The position numbers and the translations under genes are program-made. The notes beneath the pieces were generated by a model. The model had not been told where the DNA came from. It saw only the letters and a program-made list of their open reading frames with translations, and made no database searches. A stretch of 46,951 nt of DNA from an uncultured Luminiphilus sp. (lineage in GTDB: Bacteria; Pseudomonadota; Gammaproteobacteria; Pseudomonadales; Halieaceae), in NCBI GenBank assembly GCA_905479205.1, contig CAJQLP010000042.1, forward strand, positions 1 through 46,951. The letters are read 5' to 3'. The number at the start of each line of letters is the position of its first letter. The stretch's first letter is position 1. This document shows, in pieces, positions 19,954 through 28,822 of the stretch.

Positions 19954-20612
19954 CGCATTTCGGCTTGGAGGCGTTACAACGCGTTGTTCGTGACATTATT
20001 CCCAATGGCGCCTTGGTATCGCAGCGACTCAATGACGTGCCGGAAATAGCGCTTTATCTTATTGATGAAAGTTACCCACAGTACGCACTCGATGATGACG
20101 CTATACAGCGCATTATGACCCAGCCTTTGTATTGGGTATTTTGTTGGGCATCGGGTCAGGTGCTAGCGCGGTTTTTGCTCGACCATCCGGAGCTCGTCAA
20201 GGGTAAGCGCGTCGTCGATTTTGGCGCAGGCTCTGGCGTTGTAGCGATTGCTGCTGCCATGGCAGGAGCCCGAGAAGTTATCGCCTGTGATCTCGATCCG
20301 ATTGCACTTGAAGCCTGTCGTATTAACGCTGAGATAAATGAGGTTCAGCTGGTTACCCATCAAGACTTTAATAGTGTGCGGGGAGATATTGATATCATCG
20401 TTGTTGCAGACGTTCTTTATGATCGCAATAACATGCCCTGGGTGGCACATTTTTCAGAGCGCGCTTCAACTGTATTAATTGCCGATTCACGAATCAAAGA
20501 TTTTTCAGTGGCGCCTTATCGTGTGATCGCACGCGCGGATAGCGATACTGTTCCGGATCTCGATGAGTCAGCCTCCTTTAGGCACGTAACGGTTTACCAA
20601 GCCGGCCCTTAG
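19941..20612 (+). CDS. Class I SAM methyltransferase, ETF-beta lysine methyltransferase (ETFBKMT/METTL20) homologue
   Basis: The 223-residue protein has the Rossmann SAM site VVDFGAGSGVVAIAAAMAGA near residue 92, with acidic CDLDPIALEACRIN after beta-2 and VADVLYD in place of the usual post-motif II. The block before the SAM site (WVFCWASGQVLARFLLDHPELVKGK) closely resembles METTL20, which methylates lysines of electron transfer flavoprotein beta and slows its docking to acyl-CoA dehydrogenases. Bacterial homologues with this activity are known. Two acyl-CoA dehydrogenase genes lie 8-10 kb away, though no etf genes are in the window. It overlaps the TauE/SafE gene by 13 bases. A ribosomal-protein methyltransferase is the alternative. 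Confidence 0.82.
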   Translation: MAGLAHFGLEALQRVVRDIIPNGALVSQRLNDVPEIALYLIDESYPQYALDDDAIQRIMTQPLYWVFCWASGQVLARFLLDHPELVKGKRVVDFGAGSGVVAIAAAMAGAREVIACDLDPIALEACRINAEINEVQLVTHQDFNSVRGDIDIIVVADVLYDRNNMPWVAHFSERASTVLIADSRIKDFSVAPYRVIARADSDTVPDLDESASFRHVTVYQAGP

Positions 20613-20727
20613 TCAATGGACACTCAGCTAAGTTACGATGGATGCTCTGCGCTAAACAAGCTCGCCGTTAAATAAATAGATGCGTTAATGATTGAGTTCA
20701 CGGTTTTAGAAGGGAGGTGTAAAAGGC

Positions 20728-21564
20728 ATGGTACTTGTTAGCGCAGAATGGTTGCTTAAAGTCTTAGATGATCCTGCCGTGAAGGTTTTCGATGCATCTT
20801 GGTTCATGCCCTCCGCCAATCGCAATGCTCAGGCGGAGTATGCGGAGGCCCATATTCCTGGCGCGCAATTTTTTGATATTGACGCCATCTCCGAGATCGA
20901 TTCACCCTATCCTCATACGCTACCAAGCAGTGAGCTGTTCGAGAATATAGCTGCTGAACTCGGTATTAATCGCGATGACCATATTGTGATTTATGAGGGC
21001 GCTGGGTTGTTTTCAGCGCCGCGCGCGTGGTGGATGTTTCGGGTTTTTGGGCATGCCAAGGTCTCGGTTCTCAGTGGTGGTCTAGACGCGTGGCGCTCTG
21101 CTGGCGGGGTATTAGTAGCAGGGATTTCGCCTAAGTTAGCTCGGGGCAATTTTAATGTTGAGTTCCAGTATGGTCGTTTTGCGACTACGGAGGACGTAGT
21201 TAGGGCTTGTGATGACCCGGCAACGGCAATTTTAGATGCGCGATCCGCAGGACGCTTTGCGGGTATCGAGCCAGAACCGCGCCCAAACATTCCCAGTGGG
21301 CATATGCCGAGAGCCATTAACGTACCGTTTAGCCGCTGTGTCGATAAAACCTCCGGTCAACTTTTAGACGCTGACGCTCTTGAGACTATGTTGATCGATA
21401 GCGGCGTGCCGGCTGAAGGGGACGTCATCGCGAGCTGTGGTAGCGGCATCACCGCATGTGTTCTCGCGATTGCGTTTGAACAAATCGGGCGTAGCTGCCG
21501 AGTCTATGATGGCTCATGGGCTCAATGGGCCTCTGAGGATAACCCCGTGTTGCGTGATAGCTAA
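20728..21564 (+). CDS. sseA: 3-mercaptopyruvate sulfurtransferase (tandem rhodanese)
   Basis: The 278-residue protein has two rhodanese domains; only the second is catalytic. The active-site loop is CGSGITA with Cys237, the form typical of mercaptopyruvate sulfurtransferases rather than the CRKGVT of thiosulfate-specific rhodaneses. DGSWAQWA follows near the C-terminus, as in SseA. It transfers sulfur from 3-mercaptopyruvate to thiols or cyanide in the cytoplasm. GGGAGGTG sits eight bases before ATG 20728, a very strong ribosome site. Confidence 0.93.
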   Translation: MVLVSAEWLLKVLDDPAVKVFDASWFMPSANRNAQAEYAEAHIPGAQFFDIDAISEIDSPYPHTLPSSELFENIAAELGINRDDHIVIYEGAGLFSAPRAWWMFRVFGHAKVSVLSGGLDAWRSAGGVLVAGISPKLARGNFNVEFQYGRFATTEDVVRACDDPATAILDARSAGRFAGIEPEPRPNIPSGHMPRAINVPFSRCVDKTSGQLLDADALETMLIDSGVPAEGDVIASCGSGITACVLAIAFEQIGRSCRVYDGSWAQWASEDNPVLRDS

Positions 21565-21689
21565 GATCGAGATTTGTATTCGCGTAGAGCAAAAGAGGTG
21601 AGAGGAAAAATATTGCAGGTCAAGAGTGTATGTTTCCCTCATTGAGGCCATAATCGCGCGCTTTCCAGTCTGTAGAGTCAGAGCCGCGC

Positions 21690-23996
21690 ATGATAAACAT
21701 CAACGAGACCATAGCCCGCGAACTAGCGGTTCCTGTTCGGCACATTAACGCTGCCGTTGGCTTGCTTGATGAGGGCGCCACGGTGCCTTTTATCGCTCGT
21801 TACCGCAAAGAAGTGACGGGTGGCCTAGATGACATTCAAATGCGCGAGCTGGAAAACCGACTTCGTTACTTACGCGAAATGGAAGAACGCCGGGAGGTGA
21901 TTCTTAAGAGCATACGAGAGCAAGATAAACTCACCGACGATTTGGAGAAGAAGGTTCTGGCAGCGGATACGAAGAGTCGGCTGGAGGATTTGTATTTACC
22001 CTACAAGCCTAAGCGCAGAACGAAAGGGCAAATAGCTATTGAAGCAGGTTTATTGCCGTTAGCCGATGCATTGCTTGCTGACAGCCAGCTTGATCCTGAG
22101 GTCATCGCAAATAATTACCTCAATGAAGCTCTCGGTATTACGACCACGAAAGAGGCTCTGGACGGTGCGAAGTATATTCTCATGGAACGCTTTGCAGAGG
22201 ATGCCGAGCTGATTCAAACGCTACGTCAACTTTTATGGGAAGAGGGGAAACTATGTGCAGCGGTTGTTCCCGGCAAAGAAAATGACGGTGCGAAGTTCAG
22301 TGATTATTTCGAGCACAAAGAACCGCTTAAAACTACGCCCTCTCATCGAGCACTCGCGATGTTTCGCGGGCGAAATGAGGGTTTTCTAACGCTCAATATC
22401 CAGCTGGATTTCGACGGTGAGCGAGACCCCTGCGAAGGCATTATCGCGCGACATTGGTCGTTGAACCTCAACGATGTACCCGCGGCTCGCTGGCTATCAG
22501 AGGTGGTGCGCTGGACCTGGAAGGTCAAGCTCGGCTTGCATCTCGAGATGGATTTACTGTCAAAGCTCAGAGAAGGCGCGGATCAAGAGGCTATTGACGT
22601 ATTTTCCAGAAATTTAAAAGATCTTTTACTGGCTGCACCTGCAGGGCCACGAGCGACTATAGGCCTCGATCCGGGCTTGCGAACCGGTGTCAAAGTAGCT
22701 GTGATTGATGCCACGGGTAAAGTCGTTGATCACTGCACCATATTTCCCACGCCACCACAAAAGCGCATTGCCGAGTCAGAAGCGGTACTTCTGGCTTTGA
22801 TCAACAAGCATTCTATTGAGTTGATAGCGATAGGCAACGGTACCGCCAGCCGTGAAACCGAACGCTTTGTTGCGGACATGCTTAATGCTAAGCCTGAGCT
22901 TCGAGTGACCAAGGTTATGGTGAACGAGTCTGGGGCATCAATTTACTCGGCCTCAGAGTATGCCTCTCGCGAGCTTCCTGACTTGGATGTGACTATTCGC
23001 GGAGCGGTATCGATTGCAAGGCGATTACAGGATCCTCTCGCTGAGCTGGTAAAAATTGAGCCAAAATCTATTGGAGTCGGTCAGTACCAACATGATGTCT
23101 CTCAACTCGCATTGTCACGCTCCCTCGACGCCGTCATCGAAGACTGCGTAAACGCCGTCGGTGTGGACGTCAACACCGCGTCAAGTGCGCTACTTACACG
23201 CGTGTCTGGTTTGAACCCTACGACAGCTGGCAACTTGGTCGAGTATCGAGATGAGCATGGCATGTTTGCCGATAGGGCTGCCTTGAAGAGTGTTCCCCGC
23301 ATTGGAGATAAGACCTACGAGCAGGCAGCGGGGTTTCTGCGTGTTATGAATGGTGGGAATCCCCTAGATCGCTCGGCAGTACACCCTGAGAGTTATAGAG
23401 TGGTCGATAAGATTGTTCAAACGGCGGGTGGTGACTTAAACACGATTATTGGCAACAGTACGTTTTTAAAGTCGCTGCAGGCAGAACGATTTGTTGATGA
23501 GCAGGTGGGTCTACCGACGATCGTCGATATTTTGAGTGAGCTCGATAAGCCCGGGCGCGATCCTAGACCGGAATTCAAAACGGCGACGTTTAAAGAGGGC
23601 GTAGAGAAAGTGTCTGATCTAGAGCCTGGAATGCTGCTTGAAGGCGTCGTGACCAACGTTACCAATTTTGGGGCGTTTGTTGATGTGGGGGTTCATCAAG
23701 ATGGCTTGGTGCACATCTCAGCACTGGCAGATAAGTTTGTGAAAGACCCTCACGAGGTTGTTAAAGCTGGAGACATAATCAAGGTCAAAGTGATGGATGT
23801 CGATCTCAATCGAAAACGAATTGCTCTGAGTTGCCGCCTCAATGATGACGTGGTGCCCCAAGATAAGCAGTCCCGCGATGAGCGTCGCCATAAAAAACCT
23901 TCGAAACCGACTGCGCGCGCAGAAAAGCCCGCTGAGAAGGCGCCGTCCGGCGCATTTGCTTCAGCTTTTGCTAACGCCACGAAGTCACGGCGATAA
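21690..23996 (+). CDS. tex: Tex, RNA-binding transcription accessory protein
   Basis: The 768-residue protein matches Tex/YhgF over its full length. It has the Tex N-terminal helical region (residues 1-320, with [18 protein letters not shown]), a YqgF/RNase H-like domain starting [10 protein letters not shown] near 328, helix-hairpin-helix repeats ([13 protein letters not shown] and [20 protein letters not shown]), and an S1 RNA-binding domain (about 648-716: [21 protein letters not shown]). A basic, low-complexity tail rich in Lys, Ala and Pro closes it. Tex binds nucleic acid and affects transcription and stress tolerance. It ends at a strong hairpin shared with the convergent VOC gene. Confidence 0.97.
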   Translation: MININETIARELAVPVRHINAAVGLLDEGATVPFIARYRKEVTGGLDDIQMRELENRLRYLREMEERREVILKSIREQDKLTDDLEKKVLAADTKSRLEDLYLPYKPKRRTKGQIAIEAGLLPLADALLADSQLDPEVIANNYLNEALGITTTKEALDGAKYILMERFAEDAELIQTLRQLLWEEGKLCAAVVPGKENDGAKFSDYFEHKEPLKTTPSHRALAMFRGRNEGFLTLNIQLDFDGERDPCEGIIARHWSLNLNDVPAARWLSEVVRWTWKVKLGLHLEMDLLSKLREGADQEAIDVFSRNLKDLLLAAPAGPRATIGLDPGLRTGVKVAVIDATGKVVDHCTIFPTPPQKRIAESEAVLLALINKHSIELIAIGNGTASRETERFVADMLNAKPELRVTKVMVNESGASIYSASEYASRELPDLDVTIRGAVSIARRLQDPLAELVKIEPKSIGVGQYQHDVSQLALSRSLDAVIEDCVNAVGVDVNTASSALLTRVSGLNPTTAGNLVEYRDEHGMFADRAALKSVPRIGDKTYEQAAGFLRVMNGGNPLDRSAVHPESYRVVDKIVQTAGGDLNTIIGNSTFLKSLQAERFVDEQVGLPTIVDILSELDKPGRDPRPEFKTATFKEGVEKVSDLEPGMLLEGVVTNVTNFGAFVDVGVHQDGLVHISALADKFVKDPHEVVKAGDIIKVKVMDVDLNRKRIALSCRLNDDVVPQDKQSRDERRHKKPSKPTARAEKPAEKAPSGAFASAFANATKSRR

Positions 23997-24020
23997 AAAA
24001 AGGCAGCCCGAGGGCTGCCC
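23995..24020. terminator. Convergent terminator between tex and the VOC gene
   Basis: The stem GGCAGCCC/GGGCTGCC occupies 24002-24019. On the minus strand it is followed by seven T residues (A run 23995-24001), a good terminator for the VOC gene. On the plus strand the following CTTATCTTGTT is only moderately T-rich, so it serves tex less well. Confidence 0.88.
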
Positions 24021-24028
24021 TTATCTTG

Positions 24029-24406
24029 TTATACGCGACACAGCGCGCAGACTTTGTTGCCTGCAGGGTCTCGCAAATAGGCGAGATACAAATCACCCAA
24101 ACCACCCGAGCGAACGCCTGGGGCGTCTTCACAGCTCGTTCCGCCCGCAGCTAAACCCGCAGCATGCCAAGCATCGGCAGCCTCCGGAGTAGCGGCTGCA
24201 AACCCAATGGTACTGCCGTTCCCGTGACAGGCCGTGTTGCCATCGATCGGCAGTGAGAGAGCGAAAATGCCACTCTCTGTCATGTAAAAACACCGGCCTT
24301 TGTCATCGATAACGCCCGCACCGTGCCCTAGGGCCCCGAGCGTGGCGTCGTAAAAAGCTTTGGAGGCCTCGATATCATTAGCACCTACCATAATATGGCT
24401 GAACAT
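24029..24406 (-). CDS. VOC family protein (glyoxalase/dioxygenase-like)
   Basis: The 125-residue single-module protein of the vicinal-oxygen-chelate superfamily begins MFSHIMVGANDIEASKAFYDATLGALG, the standard first beta-alpha unit carrying a metal-ligand His. It ends LGDLYLAYLRDPAGNKVCALCR, the second unit, although the usual final Glu of the metal site is not evident. A GAGGAAA ribosome site precedes ATG. The superfamily includes glyoxalase I, bleomycin-binding proteins and dioxygenases; the exact role is unknown. Confidence 0.88.
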   Translation of the reverse strand: MFSHIMVGANDIEASKAFYDATLGALGHGAGVIDDKGRCFYMTESGIFALSLPIDGNTACHGNGSTIGFAAATPEAADAWHAAGLAAGGTSCEDAPGVRSGGLGDLYLAYLRDPAGNKVCALCRV

Positions 24407-24605
24407 AGTTTTTCCTCTTGATAATGCGGTAGTAGAAAAGGGCGTCAGCGGCTTTGATCGCCTGTAGACATTACCCGCCCATATAGTGGTGTAAATCGTA
24501 GAGAGATGCTAGTTCTTGCTGCTGTTGACGCCGAGGGTGTGGGGGTCGATAGATCACAAACTCAATCTGCAGAGCGCTTAGCGCCCCGCAAGTCTGTTTG
24601 CGTGA

Positions 24606-26309
24606 CTAGCCAACTCGCACCATACCTAGGTTGACGCCTTTAACTCGCGTCTTCTTTAAGTGCTTGAGGACGGGCTTTGGCATGCCTTCCGGTAGGTCAA
24701 TGGTCGAGTAGTTTTCTTGGATGTTAATCAATCCAATAAACTCGCCTTCAATACCGGCCTCATTGGCCACTGCGCCCATGATTTCTCTAGGCTCTACACC
24801 GTGTTTCCGGCCAACTTCGACGCGAAAACGCTCCATAGGGATTTCCGGATGTCCCTTTAAAGGACTTGCTTGCCCGAGCGAGTTATCACCTGACTTCTCA
24901 CGCTTGCGCTCTTTGGCGGGCCGCTTTTCACTTGGCTGAGTCGAGCCATCATAAGCAGAAGCAGTCGCTTTAGCTTGGGGCTTCTTCTCACGCTTTGCGG
25001 CGCCTGGCGCGCCACTGAGCGCCGCGAGAGCGATCGCGATATCTCGATAATCTACATTGCCATTGGTATGGAGATCATCAATCAGCTGCGCAAGCTCCTC
25101 GGTAGGCGCCTGTTCAAGTTGCTGCTCGACTCGCACGGCGAACGCGCGCAAGTTACGTTTTGCGATGGCACGTTCAGAGGGTAGCGTCAGTTCTTGAATA
25201 CTCTTCTTCGTCAAACGTTCGATATTGTGCAGTAATCGCTTTTCTCGAGGAGTGACAAATAAAATCGCTTTGCCTGAGCGTCCAGCGCGCCCTGTACGGC
25301 CAATACGGTGCACATAGGCTTCTTCGTCAAAAGGGATATCGTGATTGATCACGTGAGTGATTCGATCAACGTCTAGGCCACGTGCCGCGACATCGGTCGC
25401 AACAAGAATATCTAGAGCACCTGACTTAAGTTGTTCTACCGTACGAACGCGGAGCTTTTGATCCATGTCGCCATTAAGAGGCGCCGCTTTGTAACCTGCT
25501 TGACGCAGCGATTCTGCAACGCTGCTGGTACTGTCACGTGTTCGCGTGAATACGATAACGCCATCAGTTTGTTCATAAGCGAGGATACGCTTGAGCGCTT
25601 CAATTTTACTCGCGCCTTTCGCAAACCAATAGAATTGTTCGATATTGTCATTGGTCGACGATGCCTGAGAGACGGCAATTTCTACCGGATCTTTCAGATG
25701 CTTTGCAGCAATCTGTCGTATGCGCGGTGGCATAGTCGCTGAAAACAACGCAACTCGGCGTTCTTTTGGCGTTTTGGCTAAAATGGTGTCGACGTCATCG
25801 ATGAAGCCCATTCGCAGCATTTCATCGGCTTCATCAAGCACTACGGTTGCGATATTGCTGAAGTCAGCGGTGCCTCGGTTGAGGTGGTCAAGCAAACGCC
25901 CTGGTGTAGCGACCACGATATGGACGCCTTGCTTTAAGACGCGCAACTGGTTGCGCATGTCAGCACCACCACAGACGGTAAGCACACGCAGGCCTGCCAT
26001 GCTTTTCGCATACGTTTCGAAAGCTTCAGCAACCTGCATTGACAGCTCACGGGTAGGACACAGCACAAGTGCCTGTGGTCGCGCAAATTTTAGATCGATG
26101 TCTGCAAGGATCGGAAGCGCAAACGCTGCTGTTTTGCCGGTACCGGTTTGCGCGATACCCACCACGTCACGGCCAGTAAGCAAGGTGGGAATAGTTCCCG
26201 CTTGAATAGCGGTTGGTTCAGTGTAGCCTTGCTTGACGAGATTGTTGACCAGAAATGTCGGTAGCCCGAGATCGCTAAAGCCGGGGACGGGCGTAGTGGA
26301 ATCTTGCAT
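24606..26309 (-). CDS. deaD: DEAD-box ATP-dependent RNA helicase, DeaD/CsdA type
   Basis: The 567-residue helicase has the Q motif FLVNNLVKQGYTEPTAIQ, Walker A AQTGTGKT, PTRELSMQ, Walker B VLDEADEML, SAT, and the C-terminal HRIGRTGRAG. A low-complexity basic linker (about 440-480) leads to a DbpA-type RNA-binding domain (RFRVEVGRKHGVEPREIMGAV, ending GVNLGM). Such helicases unwind structured RNA in cold adaptation, ribosome assembly and mRNA decay. The gene is 133 bases downstream of bciA on the same strand. The ribosome site is weak. Confidence 0.95.
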   Translation of the reverse strand: MQDSTTPVPGFSDLGLPTFLVNNLVKQGYTEPTAIQAGTIPTLLTGRDVVGIAQTGTGKTAAFALPILADIDLKFARPQALVLCPTRELSMQVAEAFETYAKSMAGLRVLTVCGGADMRNQLRVLKQGVHIVVATPGRLLDHLNRGTADFSNIATVVLDEADEMLRMGFIDDVDTILAKTPKERRVALFSATMPPRIRQIAAKHLKDPVEIAVSQASSTNDNIEQFYWFAKGASKIEALKRILAYEQTDGVIVFTRTRDSTSSVAESLRQAGYKAAPLNGDMDQKLRVRTVEQLKSGALDILVATDVAARGLDVDRITHVINHDIPFDEEAYVHRIGRTGRAGRSGKAILFVTPREKRLLHNIERLTKKSIQELTLPSERAIAKRNLRAFAVRVEQQLEQAPTEELAQLIDDLHTNGNVDYRDIAIALAALSGAPGAAKREKKPQAKATASAYDGSTQPSEKRPAKERKREKSGDNSLGQASPLKGHPEIPMERFRVEVGRKHGVEPREIMGAVANEAGIEGEFIGLINIQENYSTIDLPEGMPKPVLKHLKKTRVKGVNLGMVRVG

Positions 26310-26442
26310 GAAAGAAGTGCTCTGATAATGTAGGTGCGCAGCCTACGCTGATTCGCCTGTGAATTCGCCGTTTTATCTGGTTAATAATGACAAGTTACTG
26401 TGCGGCAGCGGGGCACAATTGTTCAGTATCTGCGCCGTTTAA

Positions 26443-27384
26443 CTAGAACAGCGAGTGCTCACCTAGCGAGGGTTGTAATGACTCTCCCGAGGCGATTTTC
26501 TGATAAAAATCGGCGAGGGTATCGCTGCCTGTTTCGGGGGTTTGCTCTGCTGAGTAACGGGCATGGACCGCATCCCAGATCAACATGGATTCAGTCGCAT
26601 AGTATTTCCCAATACGACAAAACTCGGCTTTATCGCGACACCACCCGGATAGTTTTGAAAAACGATCTAGGCCCCACTCAGCAGCATCAAACATCTTGGG
26701 TGAGACCGAGCGTAAGGCGATGGGCTTTTTAAACGCATCACTTAAGAATATAGCTTGGTCCAAGGGGGTGATGGCGGGCCCCGGCCCGCCAATTGGCAGT
26801 GTTTGATTCATGCGCAGGGGGTTGCCAATACATGCGACGATATAGTCTGCGAGATCTCGTTCCGAAATGGGTTTACAAGCGGTGAGCTCACCGTCACCAA
26901 AGACTAAAAACGGTTTACCCCGCTGGATTCTTGGAATTTGCCCGGCCAACGATTTAAAAAATGCTGTTGGGCGGATAATTGTCCACGGGATCTCGGCGTT
27001 GCGCAGCGCGTTTTCGAAGCGCAACTTAGCGTGTTGAAACGCGAGTCGCGGTTTTTGGACGCAAATGGCTGAGAGCAAGATAAAATGCCCTATGCCATGC
27101 TGACTTGCCCAATCGAGTAACCGCTGATTGGCTAAATAATCAACTTCATGACTGTCTTGAGCGCTGCCCGAGCGACTGGCTAAGCAAGAAATGACAATAT
27201 CTATGGGTGCACTGGCATGTGATGCTCGATCAAGGTCTTTCCATGACAGCCACGTGAGGTTGGGGTGTTGCGCCCGCTGTGGCGGGGTTCGTGCAACGGC
27301 GACCACAGAATGATTACTTTGGAGTAGGGCATGCAACACTGCTTTCCCGGCTGTTCCTGTTGCCCCAGCCAATAGAACACGCAT
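26443..27384 (-). CDS. bciA: BciA-type 3,8-divinyl (proto)chlorophyllide 8-vinyl reductase
   Basis: The 313-residue NmrA-like atypical SDR starts MRVLLAGATGTAGKAV with the NADPH-binding glycine pattern. The rest matches plant DVR and bacterial BciA rather than generic NmrA proteins: SCLASRSG, LLSAICVQKP, RPTAFFKSLAGQ, FGDGELTACKPISERDLA, LPIGGPG, then FCRIGKYYATESMLIWD. BciA reduces the 8-vinyl group of divinyl chlorophyllide precursors with NADPH during (bacterio)chlorophyll synthesis. No other pigment gene is in the window; neighbours are deaD downstream and acyl-CoA dehydrogenases upstream, and the 200-base upstream gap shows no TGT-N12-ACA (PpsR) site. The function implies phototrophy elsewhere in the genome. 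A repurposed homologue remains possible but less likely given the conserved blocks. Confidence 0.9.
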   Translation of the reverse strand: MRVLLAGATGTAGKAVLHALLQSNHSVVAVARTPPQRAQHPNLTWLSWKDLDRASHASAPIDIVISCLASRSGSAQDSHEVDYLANQRLLDWASQHGIGHFILLSAICVQKPRLAFQHAKLRFENALRNAEIPWTIIRPTAFFKSLAGQIPRIQRGKPFLVFGDGELTACKPISERDLADYIVACIGNPLRMNQTLPIGGPGPAITPLDQAIFLSDAFKKPIALRSVSPKMFDAAEWGLDRFSKLSGWCRDKAEFCRIGKYYATESMLIWDAVHARYSAEQTPETGSDTLADFYQKIASGESLQPSLGEHSLF

Positions 27385-27584
27385 AGTTTTTCTACTCTCA
27401 TCAACGCTATTAGATTTATAACCGTGTAAAACAGTGAAGGTTTTTTTGGCGCCTGTCTATATGTGGTGGGTAAAGAATCAAAATATCGGCAGCACAGTGA
27501 ATAAATCTCTTGTTGACATTACTTCATGGGGTTTCTCGGGCAGTCATTGGCAGAATGGCCGCTGCCCTTCACTGGTTGTTCAAG

Positions 27585-28796
27585 TTAGTGACCACCCGTG
27601 GGTATGTCGCTAAAAGCGATACCTTTATCGGCGCGTGGATCTTGGGGAAGGCCCAGAACCCGTTCAGCGATAATATTGGTCATTATCTCATCGGTACCAC
27701 CAGCTATGCGAAGCCCCGGAGCACCCATGTAAGAACGCTGTGCTAATCCGTCAAACAGGGGCTGCGCCTCGTCCCACAGTACACCATGCTCCTCGAGTAA
27801 ATCCATGCAGAATGAAGCAATCGACTGAAGCTTGGGGGCGCCTACTAATTTCCCAATAGAGTTCTCTGGTCCCGGGAGCTCTCCCCGCGACAGCGCGGTT
27901 ATCGCTCGGTAGCCGTTGTATTTGAGACCTGCTTCAAGCACGTGATACTCGGCAATCTTTGCGCGGACGGCACTGTCCTCGATGGCTGGCTTGCCATTGA
28001 TTTCAACAGTGCGCGCAATGTCTATTGCCAGCTTAACGTCGGCTCCGGGGCCTCCGCCGCCAATGGCTAAGCGTTCATTCATCAATGTGGTTAAGCAAAC
28101 CTGCCAGCCTTGGCCTACACTGCCAAGCCGGTAGCTATCAGGGACTCGTACGTCGGTAAAGTAAACTTCATTGAAGTCTGATTCGCCATTGAGTTGTTTG
28201 ATCGGTTTGATTTCAATGCCCGGAGAATGCATGTCGATCATAAATACGGTGAGCCCCTTATGCTTTGCAACACTCGGGTCGGTTCGCGTCACGATGAGCC
28301 CATAGTCTGAATAATGGGCGCCTGAGGTCCAAATTTTTTGACCGTTTAGTATCCACTCATCGCCATCTTGTTCTGCCTTGGTGCGCAGTGCGGCCAAATC
28401 CGAACCGCCGGCAGGTTCAGAAAAGAGTTGGCACCATACTTCCTCACCACTCGCAAGTTTGGGCAAGAAGCGCTCACAATACTCCGCCGTACTCCAAGCC
28501 ATAATTGTCGGACCAATCATGCCCTGACCGATGACAAAAAATCGGGAAGGTACATCGTACTTGCTCTCTTCCTGGTCCCAAATGACGCGCTCTATAGCAG
28601 AGGCCCCGCGGCCACCAAACTTTCTGTCCCAGCCAAGGCATGCCCACCCTGCGTCATGTTTACGCTTCTGCCACAGTTTTGCGATCTGTAGCCGGTTAAG
28701 CCCCTGTGTTTCCGCGGCTGTCAGCTGATTGTTAGCAAGCCAAGCGGCAGCCTCGTTGCGAAATGTGGCTTCTTCAGCAGTGTCGTTAAAGTCCAT
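27585..28796 (-). CDS. Acyl-CoA dehydrogenase, catalytic-type partner
   Basis: The 403-residue flavoprotein has the acyl-CoA dehydrogenase pattern: FSEPAGGSDLAAL and IWTSGAHYSDYGLI of the FAD/substrate middle domain, and GGTDEIMTNIIAERVLGLP at the C-terminus. A candidate catalytic base is Glu241 in TLMNERLAIGGG, at the position used by isovaleryl-CoA and ChsE4-type enzymes rather than the late Glu of short-chain enzymes. Electrons would go to ETF. The gene lies 26 bases after another acyl-CoA dehydrogenase gene, so both are co-transcribed and could form a heteromeric enzyme. Substrate unknown. Confidence 0.93.
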   Translation of the reverse strand: MDFNDTAEEATFRNEAAAWLANNQLTAAETQGLNRLQIAKLWQKRKHDAGWACLGWDRKFGGRGASAIERVIWDQEESKYDVPSRFFVIGQGMIGPTIMAWSTAEYCERFLPKLASGEEVWCQLFSEPAGGSDLAALRTKAEQDGDEWILNGQKIWTSGAHYSDYGLIVTRTDPSVAKHKGLTVFMIDMHSPGIEIKPIKQLNGESDFNEVYFTDVRVPDSYRLGSVGQGWQVCLTTLMNERLAIGGGGPGADVKLAIDIARTVEINGKPAIEDSAVRAKIAEYHVLEAGLKYNGYRAITALSRGELPGPENSIGKLVGAPKLQSIASFCMDLLEEHGVLWDEAQPLFDGLAQRSYMGAPGLRIAGGTDEIMTNIIAERVLGLPQDPRADKGIAFSDIPTGGH

Positions 28797-28822
28797 GCTC
28801 GATTCCTTGGTGATCTTTTATC

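Noticed and set aside
27385-27584. PpsR-type light/oxygen operator before bciA
   Set aside because: Read on both strands, no TGT-N12-ACA pair with the right spacing was found.
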